Shown here: positions 1 to 10,690 of the stretch, in pieces
Layout: every line of letters begins with the position of its first letter
How positions within the stretch are numbered: position 1 is the first letter of the stretch
Assembly (NCBI GenBank): GCA_015680685.1
Contig: MNCI01000996.1
Location: 323,524 to 387,523, forward strand
Origin: Gnetum montanum
Taxonomy: Eukaryota; Streptophyta; Gnetopsida; Gnetales; Gnetaceae
Reading direction: 5' to 3'
Length of the DNA: 64,000 nt
The notes under the pieces: generated by a model
Told to the model about the DNA's origin: nothing
What the model saw: the letters and a program-made list of their open reading frames with translations, nothing else
Databases searched by the model: none
Position numbers and translations under genes: made by a program

Positions 1-1326
1 TTAGTAGCCAATTGTTCAAGCATGAAGCATGAAGACCTTGGCAACCATTAAGCACATCACTATGCCATGACCATGGTGTTAAAACATTTGGAATTATTTG
101 TTGGTCTATTTGACCATCATTTCAATAGCTAATATAGCCATGACCTCACTCAAAAATTTTTATCATCACATGTTGACCTTAGCTCATCCACCATGAGCAC
201 TCCTTGGCATGATTCAATAACTATAGAATCAAGTGTGGAGAGAGAAGTGTTGGTCATGAACATACAATGGTGTTTCACATTCTTTGTTGATGTCTTTCTA
301 ATAAATACTTAAAAAATCAACAAATAGGGGCCAATCAAACACCTCAAAGAAAATTTCATGATGAATAGTAAAGTCTTGAAGCCAAAATTGCATTGTAATT
401 TCAGTTGGATTCAAGAGCAGAAATAAATTCCTTGATTTTCCATTGAAAGCTCACCTTGTAACCCTATTTTAATAAAATTATAGAGTATTTTAAACATGTA
501 AAATGAAATTCATGATCCACATTGTCAAAAAAGCTATGGATTTCATTAAGCTAGTGTAATTGATTTCATATTGGAAAACAAGATATGAATTTTTAGTGTA
601 ATTAAGTGTGTAATTGTTAAATACATTGTGATTAAATTTATTGCAATAAAAATCCCTCATGATAAAAATGCTATACTTTTGGACTGTAAGAATGATAAAA
701 AATGCTATGTAACTACCTCACCAAAAGATAACTTATGCAAAAATTGCAAATCAAAGGCCTATTTAAGCAAGATTCAACATCATTTTTAGGATCCTTTTCG
801 ACACATAGAAAAGACCCCTCTTTTGTTTTTTAGCAAGAAACACTTTTGGAGGTAAGCACAAAGAGACATTTTTAGCCTTTTACAATCTTTATCCAGTGTT
901 AATAATAGATAATGAAGAAAACCTATTACAACATTTATTTTTAGAGCATATTGACCAAGATGAATGAATGTAAGGTAATTGTAGAACACACCCTACCTAC
1001 CTTTATGTTTTAAAGAGGTCTTTGAAAATATTTATGTTTTCAACTTTTAAAAGCCAAATAATATATACTATCTAAAACTTTGTTTGTATTTTTTACAAAA
1101 TTTAATATAGAATTTAAAATAAATTTTCCCACATTTTTTCATATTTCATGCAACATCTCTATGTTTTTTCTCGAATCTAGCATTGTATCTTGTATTTGCA
1201 TGTCTGTGCCTATTCTTGTGTATTTTGCTGGTAATAAGTCTTTTAAGTCCTTAGGTAATCAGCAATACTACCTTAGGTGCCTTAGACTCTTTTCAAGGCT
1301 CATGAATTCTAAGGTAAACTTATTCC
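1..1326 (+). mobile_element. Element G: 3' end of a Tat-like LTR retrotransposon
   Basis: Positions 1-334 match, in the + direction, the reverse complement of the stretch between pol and the 3' LTR of element A (5,504 to about 5,860): the same order of short blocks is seen around 'CTCCTTGGCATG', 'GAGAGAAGTGTTGG' and 'TGATGTCTTTCT'. This is therefore the 3' untranslated part of a + strand element. A purine-rich stretch (AAATAGGGGCCAA, about 322-334) sits where a polypurine tract belongs, directly before an LTR that starts at 335. Gag and pol of this copy would lie left of the window. The LTR runs straight into another LTR at 1,327. Seen: the similarity and order. Inferred: that it is the 3' end of an older copy of the same family. 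Confidence 0.6.
335..1326 (+). repeat. 3' LTR of element G, 3' end missing
   Basis: This block is repeated in the same direction at 1,327-2,433. Shared landmarks are the start (TCAAACACCTCAAAG against TAAAACACTTGAAAG), the phrase 'GATTCAAGAGYAGAAA', the TATA-like 'GGCCTATTTAA' (about 754 and 1,879), and 'CACACCCTACC' (about 988 and 2,074). The usual TG start has become TC. About 70 bases present at the 3' end of the next copy are absent here, so the following LTR begins inside the tail of this one. Divergence is high, so both are old. Confidence 0.65.
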
Positions 1327-2433
1327 TAAAACACTTGAAAGAAAATTCATGTTATGAATAAGAAGCTTGGTAGCCAAGACTTTAATTGTAGTTTTGGTAA
1401 AGATTCAAGAGTAGAAACAATTACCTTGTTTTCCTATTAAAAATCCTACCTTGTTGCCTTGTTCCAATGAAGTTTTGTATAAATTTTTATATCTAAATGA
1501 AATTTACGACTCACATGCTATGAATTTTATTTATTCCAACATTTGAAAGACAAAATGTTAAATACATTGCCAAATTTGATAGTAAAAGTCAAAAACATTG
1601 GTGACCCACACATTAAAATTTGAGCCATGAAGATAGCCCAAATACGTCACCAAATTTGGTAGAAATTATTCACACATTGGCAGCCCATATGCTACACTTT
1701 TGAATGGTAAAAATCATAGAAAATGTTGGTGTTTCAAAGCCAAAAAATTAAAAACATTAGTAGATCACACACTCTATATTTTGACCATCAAAAGTATCAT
1801 AAACATTGTGGAAAATGTCATAAACTAGCCAAAATCAAATTAATGAAGAATTAGCAAATCCATGGCCTATTTAAACCAAAATCTTCATCATTTTAAGGAC
1901 TTTTAGATCATTTTGCATTTGGCCAAACTTGATGCTTTTGAAGCAAAGAAAGATTTGAGAGTCCATAGCCTTCCCCCTACCATAGATTATCATGAATAGA
2001 GAGAACCTATTGTGAATGATATTCAAGAGCATATCAGTTGAGACAAATAAGTGTAGATCTAGTTACAAAACACACCCTACCATCTAGATCAAACTTTAAG
2101 GATATTTTTGGTGCTCTTAGGCTTTTTAAAGTCTACAATCTGTACTTTTTAAACCTTTATTTTTCACAAGTTTAATACAAAGTTTGTAGTCTTCTTTTCT
2201 TTATCACATTGTTTCTTCATTTCTTTGTTCTCAGATTTAGCTCTCACATCACTGTTACATATGTTTTTTCTTGTTTACATTTACACACTTGGTAACAAAC
2301 TCCCTAAGTCATCATGTGATCAACAAGACCATTTGAGGTGCTCCAGATCCTTCTGATGCTCATGAATCTTGAAGTTAAACTATTCCATGCAAGATTTTTT
2401 AGTTTTTCAACATTGAAGTTTTCTATTGATATA
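1327..2433 (+). repeat. 5' LTR of element F
   Basis: About 1.1 kb, head-to-tail with the LTR of G. It is recognised as a 5' LTR because it is followed by the family's primer-binding-site region: 'AACATTAGAAGAAGGACC' at about 2,440-2,457 aligns with 'TTGGTGCTAGAAGTAGGCCC' after the 5' LTR of B (from about 29,925) and with the equivalent sites of A, C and E. A TATA-like 'CCTATTTAAACC' lies near 1,880. The LTR is much diverged from those of A and B. Confidence 0.6.
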
Positions 2434-3259
2434 GTTTCTAACATTAGAAGAAGGACCTCCACCTTGCTTCTCATCCCAAAGCCAATTTGTACAAACATTT
2501 AACTACCTATTTGTACTTTTAAAAAGTTGTTTTAAAGTTTTTCAAAACCTATTGTGTGAAACCATAGCTAGTTTTAGCCTTAAAAATGACATTTACATTA
2601 TAATTTTTATAGTGTAGTATGCAATGTTGCCCCTATTCACTACACTTTACAAATTCAAAAATTAATTTTTATTATTGCAATACACAATGCTACAATAGCT
2701 CTCAACTCTTAGTACTTTAAAAATTAATTTTTTGCAATTGTAGTTCACAACACTACCCCTATTTCCTAAATTTTTATCTTAAATATTTATTTATATAGTT
2801 GTAGTGCATATTTCCTTTCCCTTTTTTGTACTTACAATATACAAAGTTTTCTTTACTCTTTTACATAAGCTAAAAACTATTTATATATTTCCTAGCTTTT
2901 TCAAATACTTTAGAAAAAATTAAAGAATTTTATTTTTATTGTTATAGTTGTTTTGTAAGCTATTTTTGTGATTTTAAACTTTCACACACTATAGCTTTGC
3001 AAGCTATAGTCTCACAAGCTATATCTTCACATGTTGGAGCTCTTACACATTAGATCTCCCACAAGCTACACCTTCACAAGCTGCACTTTCACACATTAAG
3101 ATTTTTGTACATCAAAAGCCTTATATATTAAGACTTGTAAACCCTATTTAAACCATTTAAACCTTTAATAGATTTTCACAATACCTTGGCTACACTATTT
3201 ATGCCTTTTCATTACTCAACCATTTTACCACACAATATTGTACATAGTATCTCAAAATA
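2434..3259 (+). other. Untranslated leader of element F with short repeats
   Basis: No coding sequence is seen. It holds the degenerate primer-binding site at its left edge, then a block of roughly 100-base repeats (about 2,560-2,820; 'AAAAATTAATTTTT ... TTGCAAT ... CACAAYRCTAC'), then a minisatellite at about 2,980-3,110 built on 'CACAAGCTATAGCTT'. The leaders of A, B and E also carry minisatellites, each with a different unit. Confidence 0.5.
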
Positions 3260-4017
3260 GGAAGCTCTTCACATTTGCAATCCTAAGGATCTAGTTATCA
3301 TAGAGCAAAGACAATCTTTTAGATTCCTAGGAGAACACCTAACCTACACAAATATTAATGAAGAATATTACAACTTCATTTATGCAAAAATGTAAGTTGG
3401 CCTGCTATCCCACATGCGGAATTAGAATTTAAACTTCAATTTGTGATTATTCAAAAAAATGGGAAGGGGTATATTTTCTTTCCATATGACCATATTGAAC
3501 TAATAGAGTATCATATGTGAATGTTAGTACAATTAGTGAATATTGATGAAGCATGTAAGGAAGTTAGCTTAGATAAAATCCAAGATGATTAAGATAACTT
3601 CAAAGCTAAGCATGAGCCTGATACATTCATAGGGGATCTCTTCCAGTAATCTATCCACAAAGTCATCATTGCCAACTCTATAACTACCATCTAAGTGATA
3701 AACTATGCATCTCTTATAACCTATATGAATATAGTTTCTTAACCTACCTCATTTTCTTTTGTATCTAGCTCAAATATCCTTGGCCACAACACACCAATAT
3801 CAACTAGTTTCTTACTCTACCTCCCTATTTACATTATTGTCTTTTGCAACTCAGCCTTATTTAGTGTGACCATCACCAATGATATCTACGACACCATCTC
3901 CTTTTGTCATCCTAGTGGGTCCCTCTTTAAGATCCTAAGTATCACAAGCCTTTCCTACCCCCTTTTTTCCCTTCATTATACATGTTCTACTTCAAACATC
4001 CTTCTTCCTATTCAACC
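3260..4017 (+). pseudogene. gag pseudogene of element F, 5' part
   Basis: The translation near 3,345-3,410 contains 'EEYYNFIYAKM', which lines up with 'EYHYNYICAKI' in gag of B (about 30,650-30,685) and 'HEYYNFFCAKI' in E (about 34,745-34,780). It then runs collinearly with the acidic stretch of B gag (about 30,840-30,960) and a Pro/Thr-rich linker. Many stops and frameshifts are present. The coding sequence is cut at 4,017 by the 3' LTR of element A and resumes at 24,583. Gag forms the particle in which the element's RNA is packaged; this fragment precedes the conserved capsid-like domain. The start is uncertain because the initiator ATG region is eroded. Confidence 0.55.
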
Positions 4018-5503
4018 TGTTGGCACTGGAAATTTTGGTTACTTGAACAAAAATCCAAAAACCCAAGCACCAAAATAGTTTTAACCTTGAATCCCAAGGG
4101 ATTCTAAAAATAGGATTCAAGGCACCTTATACAGTCTAGTTGATCCCTTAGGGACTTATGAAACTGTAAATAGAAATGCAAATGGAAATGTAAATGGATT
4201 TGAAAATGAAAATAGAAATGAAAATGAAAAAAAAATAAAGTTGAAGTTGCAAATATTGAATGAAAACAAGCACAGAAATGGAAATTTAAACTAAAATTTA
4301 CTTAACATGAACTATAACTTTATTATAATGCAAATAAAGAATAAGCTTCACAAAGTATAGATTTCATGCTAAAAGCATAAGCAATTTGCTCACATAAGCT
4401 TGAAGTCCATTGGAGATGGTTGTTCTGTGTCAACTCCATGATCCAAATTCTTCCTAGATCTAGTTCTGAGTAGCCTCCCATTGATTTCCACTAGAATAGA
4501 TAATGATAGTTACAAGTGGTATTCCACTTTTGGGCACAGTAGTAGTATGCAAGAGTTTCTATGTTTAGCATAATACCAATTTTTCTACTAAAGTGAAGGT
4601 AAGATTGCAATGGTGTTATGACTACAAAAATGTAAAAGTATTGTTTCTTGTATGTAGGTTTGGATAAAAATAAAGTATTTATATATGATATTTATAGGAT
4701 ATATTTGGCTATTTTTGGGCCTGTACACTACTTCCATAATTGTTGACAAATTGGTATCAATTTGTATGTGTAGCAGTCATCAAATTCTAGTGTAGTCATC
4801 ATTTATAGTAAGTCTGGTACATACTATAGCCACAAAATCCATCCATTTACTATAAATAGTAAGTAGAGTTTTGTGACTATGTTAGCACCATCCATACTAC
4901 ATTGGCTTTGGTTGATTATGTTGAGGTTGTTGGAAATGCCAAAAATTGATGAAAAATGTGGAGAGAGTTGGAAATTTTGGAAATTGTGAAGCCCATTAGG
5001 AAATGTTGTGATTGGTGGAGAATGCTATCTACATTGGTCATTGAATACTTGGGATGACTACACTGGCCACTATTGAAAAAATGAAAATTCCAACAATTTC
5101 AACATTGCACTTCTACTAGCTCTTAGTGGTGACTATGCTTGTCACTATCATCTTCTAAAATAGAAAATAACTTCTTGTCTACTATAGCACCACGTCTACT
5201 ATAGTACTAATCAAAATTGATGGTTGTAGCATAGTTGGGGCTATACCCCTACAAAAACTCATAGAAATGCCAATTTTAGTCATTTCCAAGGTCTTTTCAA
5301 CCTTCCCAAACCCAAATATAGATATGAGATACCTTTTTCTACTTGGGAAGCGAAGCAATAATAGCTTTTGGAATATTTTTTGGTTCCCCAAAAGTTAAAA
5401 TATGCAAGATCATAGCTCATGGACTACATATCTCACATTTACAATGTATCTTTGTCTCAAGTTGGGAAATGAAGGTTGTATCATCAATTTTGGTGGTGTT
5501 TCA
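4018..5503 (-). repeat. 3' LTR of element A
   Basis: Matches 23,145-24,582 in the same orientation over its whole length, from 'TGTTGG' at the left to 'GGTGGTGTTTCA' at the right, i.e. TG...CA ends. A TATA-like run on the minus strand (CCTATAAATATC) lies near 4,688-4,699. It also contains short arrays of the 'CTACTATAGCACCA' type near 5,175-5,210. The right edge is followed by the polypurine tract. Confidence 0.8.
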
Positions 5504-5519
5504 TTTGCTCCTCTTTTTT
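5504..5519 (-). other. Polypurine tract of element A
   Basis: On the minus strand the bases immediately before the 3' LTR read AAAAAAGAGGAGCAAA, an all-purine run but for one C. This is the normal position and composition of the plus-strand primer in LTR retrotransposons. Confidence 0.75.
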
Positions 5520-6560
5520 GATGTTTGGAGGATTGACCCAAGAGACATCGACAAATAATACAAAACACCACTATAGGTCCATCACCAATGTTCTCTCTTC
5601 ATGCCTAATCTATTAGAGTCGAACCATGCCAAAGAGTAGTTATGATGATGATGGAATAAAGTTATGGTAAGGACTATCATTGGCTATGGAGAAATGGTCA
5701 TGAGGATTAACAATGAGTATCATATATGGACATCATGGCTATGATATGGCACTAACATGTTGATCGATTGATAAAGGCTTTGCACTTTGTAGTTTGAAGT
5801 GTTGGCCACTTGGCAATGTGCTTGAGGAACCAACACCTCACTTCAAGGTTTCTTTGGCCATTAGGCTTCTAATTTTTCATGTTTGAAGCCAATGTTTTGT
5901 CTTTTTGGGCCTCATTGGAAATTTTCTTTCCCCATTTTTTTGTGGGGGTAAAACCTTCATTGGGTTTTTTTGCCAAGGCCAGTTTTGATTTGGTTTTCCC
6001 ATTGAGTGAGATGTGTTACACTTGATGGCATAGATGAGATGTGTTACATTCAAGTGGACTTGATGATGAAGCATGATGAAGAGATTTCATATGACCGTAG
6101 TGCATGAGTATCAACATTATTATTCAAGGTAAGGAGGATTATAATCAAACTATGGGGTTGGGCTCAAGGGAATGGTAATGGGAATGATATGAGACAAGAA
6201 CTCTTAATATGGTGGGATAAAATCATTGAATCTTGTGCATTGAGGTCATGTGGTAACTTGTTTCCATAGTAAGTTGCATCTTCACAATGACTTCAAGATT
6301 CATCCTATAAGCACAACTCCAAGAGGATAAGAAGAACCAAGAAAAGAAGACATGTTGTCATGTTACAATGTATATGGCCACATATAATAAAACTAGGCTA
6401 CCAAGGTCATCAATGTTGCTAGTTTAAGGTTGTGATAGGCCATGTTGCTAGTTTAAGGTCTTAGTAGGTCATAGAAAGATGTTCTTTTGTTGAGAAAAGG
6501 ATGTCATGTAGGCTTGCTTATTGTTGGCTATGAAGATCATTGACATCATTTATGGGCAAT
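5520..6560 (-). other. 3' untranslated region of element A
   Basis: Lies between the end of pol and the polypurine tract. The only open frames are short and not conserved. The part next to the PPT is shared with positions 1-334 (element G). Around 6,400-6,470 there are two copies of a 'GCTAGTTTAAGG...GGCCATG' motif that recurs elsewhere in these elements. I see no gene. Confidence 0.5.
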
Positions 6561-9500
6561 ATGTAGTAAGGATTTAGATAGGAGTGAGGATTGGCCAATA
6601 AATTCCCATTCATCTCTACTATTTAGTAGGCCCTATTTTTGTAGGCCTTGGTGATCAAGAAAGGTCCTTCCCAGTTGATTGAGAATTTGTCCACATGCTC
6701 ACAAATGACCTTGAGGACTAGGTCCCCTTCCTTGATCATACACTTGCTTAAGTTATGATGGTGTTGTTGTTTCTACCTCTCATAATAGCATTTGATGTAA
6801 GCAAGAATTAGTAGTTATTGCTCCTCCACCAAGTCTAGGTCCATGGTATGCAATGTATTATTCTATTTATCATTTATGAAGTCTGATAAGGCCACTTGGA
6901 GTGATGGTGCCTATAATTCAAGAGGTAAAATAGCTTCAGAACCATAAACAAAGCTATACGAGGTTACACCTATTGTGGTATGATATGTTTTTAGGTAGAC
7001 CCAAAGTACATGGACAAGCCTCTCATACCACCTATGTTTACTATTATTAAGCATTTTCTTTACTACATTTATGATAGCCTTATTGCTTACCTCAGCATGT
7101 CCATTGGCTTGCAGGTGGTATGACACTGAGAAGGAATCCTTAATGCCTAGGTTGTCACAAAAGCATTTTGTTTCTTGGATACTAAACTATGGTCTATTGT
7201 CTATGACTATGGTGATATGTATGATAAAATGGACTGCTTTGTTATCCAAAATGAATCTACAAACTTGTTTAGATGTGGCCTTCCTTAAGGGAATATCCCC
7301 AACCAACTTAGTAAAGTATTCAATTGTAGTGATGATGAAGCTATGACCTGTGCAAGATTTAGGCATTATAGGTTTGATGAAATCCAATTCCCATTAGTGA
7401 AATCACTAAGTAATTTAAGTAGTGTGTAACTCAATTTGTAGTACATGTATAAGGTTACTATGATGTTGGTATGTATCAAAAGTTTTGACCTCCTATAGAT
7501 AGTTGCTTTTCATATAGGAACAGTAATAGCCTAACTATCTAATTTGAGTGGCCATAGCTCTAGGTCCTATATGTCCCCCACATACACCCTTGTGAACCTA
7601 CTCCAGGACTATGTAGGTTTTAGTTTTATCCAAGCATGCTAACAATGTGCCACCATAGGACCATTGACATAATGTGTTATTGTCTACTATGACATACTAT
7701 TTTGATCATTTAAGTATAATATCCTTTTAAGAAGTATTTTGGCATTGTGAAAGTTCATCATGCATAAGGTAAAGCTCAATATCATCATACCAATCCCTTG
7801 CAAGAGTAGTATGGACTAAAGCCATGAAGGTTTCCTCAACACTATACGTGATGGAAATAGCATAGTTCACGGTCAATGTGAACAACTTGCTAAACACATC
7901 TAGCATCATGTAAAGGGCTACCATTGCAATTGCATTGACTATAGTATTCTCATTTTTGGGGTACATTTTGGATATCAACATCTATAAATTGTTGTAGTAG
8001 TTGCTTTCCTAGGTCATAGTAAGGTTGCAGATGTTTGGGTTTACAAGTGTAAACCTTGGTTACTTGGTTAACCACAACTTGTAAATCACCTTTGATTATT
8101 AAGCATTTGATTCCTAGATCACAAGCTACAATCATCCATCTAATTAAACCATCATAATATTCTATATTTTTGTTGCATAAAAACTCAAAATGATAAGCAA
8201 AGGGTTGGATTTCACCAAATAGGAAGGTTATAAAGGTAGTGGCACTGGCCCCATGGGTAGTTGAAGCTCCATCAAACTACATGACCCCCTTATAACCCTT
8301 AAGTGCTTGGCTAACAATGTTAAGATGTTCACCTAGATACGTAGGATTTATGATTACATGGTCATCAGTAGGTGAAACTATAAGTTGTACTACTATAGCT
8401 TAACCTTTTGTTAAGGACTAAGAGACATAATGAAGGTAAAACTCCACTATTATGGCTTTCCATTGGGCTATATGACTAATCATAGATGTTGGTTGTTATG
8501 GCTCTAAGTACATTATCCTTGCAAATGATGTTGACCTGGCTCCTAAAGAGGTAGTGTCTCCACTTCTTCAATGAGAAGACTAGTGCTAGATAATACTTCT
8601 TTACTTCAACATATTAGGTGTCATGGACAACTAATGCATGGATAAGGTAGTATACTAGAATATCCACTCCATCATCTCATATTTGATAGAGTAGAGAGGC
8701 AATAGACATGTCAAAGATGGAAAGTTAGATGTAAAATAGTTTACCCTCTTATGGAGGATAGACTATTGGTAGTTGTGCAAAGTCTTGCTTAAGGTTTTCA
8801 AAGGCCTCTTGGCATTGAGCCATTCACTCATACTGAACTTCTTTCTTAAGCAAGTGTTGTATGAGTTGTAACTTATCTATAAGCCTAGTGATGAACCTAT
8901 GAATAAATTGCAATCTTTCTTGCAATCCTTGAAACTCATTAAGGTTAGTAGGTACTACCAAATTGCATATGACCTTAACCTTATCAAGATTTACATGTAT
9001 CCCTATTTTAGATACTACAAAGCTAAGCATTGTACTAGTCTTGACACTGAAAACACACTTCTTGGGATTAAGCCTAAGCTCATACTTGAGCCATTGTATA
9101 ATTACAAGATCTAGGTCATTGACATAGTTGTTGGAACTTAATGACTATATCGTCTATGTAATCATTGAGCAAACCTAAGATATACATCATGGTTTATTGG
9201 TAGGTTGCGCATACATTCTTAAGGCCAAAAGGAATCATGGTATAGTAAAATGTACCCCAAGGGGTCATGAAGGCAATATTAGGTTAGTGCTCTTTGTTGA
9301 TCCTAATTTGGTTGTATCTTGAGAACTCATTCATAAAGGATAATAAGGCATGTCCAGCCATAGTATTGATAAGTTGATAAATACTACACAAAGGAAATCC
9401 ATCCTTGATGGTTGCCTTATTGAGGTCTCAAAATTCAATGCAAATGTGAATACTCCCATTTTTCTTAGGGACTACCACTATATTGGATAGCCATTCCTCA

Positions 9501-9990
9501 TAATGAAGAACTATAATGAAACTAGCTTGGTATAAATTTGTGATTTCATCACAAACTACCAAGGTCAAATCAAGTCTAATCTTGTGAACCTAATACTTAA
9601 CTGGTCTAATGCTAGGATCAAGTATAATATTGTGTTGTACTAAGTGTGGGTCTAGCCTTGGCATATCCTCATATGACCAAGAAAAGACCTTAATGTTATC
9701 TTGTAGGACCTTGGTGATGTCTTGAGCCCATTGAGGTTTTAGTGAGGAACTTAATTTTAAGATTTTCTCCTCACCACTATGTGTCATGATAGGAACCTCA
9801 ACTAGAGATTCTTTAGTTATGTTACTAGCCTTAAGGTTAGGGGTCTTAACTAGGTTCTTAGGCCACTCTAAAGGTTTTTCAACTAAGGATATGTGGTTGA
9901 CAAGACTCTTAGGCTCAAGATCTAAATAATCAGGCTTAATATATTATTTAACATCATTATGGGATCCACATAGGTTCAATGATAAGGTGA
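6560..9990 (-). pseudogene. pol: pol pseudogene of element A (RT, RNase H, aRNase H, integrase)
   Basis: On the minus strand a pre-RT segment and 'EDMPRLDPHLVQHNI' (about 9,645-9,690) lead into reverse transcriptase. The polymerase box reads NDYIDDIVIK near 9,140-9,165, so both catalytic aspartates are kept. The palm-to-connection segment (ERLQFIHRFITRL) is near 8,880-8,925. A first RNase H domain follows, then a second, archaeal-like RNase H: 'IIKGDLQVVVNQVTKVYT' near 8,040-8,100 keeps its aspartate. This dual RNase H marks the Tat clade. Integrase follows, with 'DFIKPIMPKSCTGHSF' near 7,335-7,385, 'YHLQANGHAEVSNK' near 7,080-7,120, 'VYGSEAILPLEL' near 6,911-6,946, and a final 'NWEGPFLITKAYKNRAY' segment near 6,620-6,670. 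Stops and frameshifts are frequent, so the copy is dead. Its 5' side is separated from protease by the 8-kb insert. Confidence 0.85.
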
Positions 9991-10690
9991 TTCACTTCTA
10001 AGTGTCCATACTCTAATCCTACACATCAACCATAAGCACATTAAGTGGAACTTAGGTAAAGAAGAAAAATAATGCTAAATTTCCATAAAATATCTAAGTA
10101 AATATGAAAACACATGCCATCCATATATTAGACAACATGTAAATAGTACCAACCAAGGCCATGAGAGGTAGGTAGAGATAAAAAGGACTAGATAAAGGTC
10201 ACATGAGGTCACAAAAACATTGATATAAGCTAAATTTAAAGAAACAATATGAAAAAAAAAAGTCAGGCATTGTTAACTAACATTACATGATTCCATCTTA
10301 AGGCCTTAGTAGGCCATAGTTACATGGTGTCAAATGAAGTTCAAGCAAGGCCAAACCCCTATTTCCTAACACCAATCCAAGGCTAAAAAAGGATCAATAA
10401 AGTGAGACGGAAGCTATGTAGAGGTCATATGAGGAAAATTGATGAGAAATATGATCAATAATATGAAATAAGAGAAAAAACAAGTCAAAACACTATGAAA
10501 TAAGGTCACATTAGTCAAAATTTAATAGATATGGTTAAACTTGATTAATATTGTTAAACATCATAAGATTTTTCTAGTTTTAGGCCTTGGCGGGCCATGG
10601 TATGGGGCTAAAGTGTTGTTGAGAGAGTTTGGGCACATGAGAGGGTCATTCTGGGGTTATTTTGAAGTAGAATTGATACTTTTCCTTGTG
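9991..10690 (-). other. Spacer between pol and the insert of element A
   Basis: Non-coding apart from a short pre-RT stretch shared with B (around 'CACTTAATGTGCTTATG', B about 47,010-47,030). It contains two copies of the GGCCATGG-type motif: 'AAGGCCTTAGTAGGCCATAG' near 10,301-10,320 and 'CTAGTTTTAGGCC' near 10,573-10,585. The second has a same-direction counterpart at about 18,664-18,725 beyond the antisense gene, so the motif brackets the insert. Confidence 0.45.
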
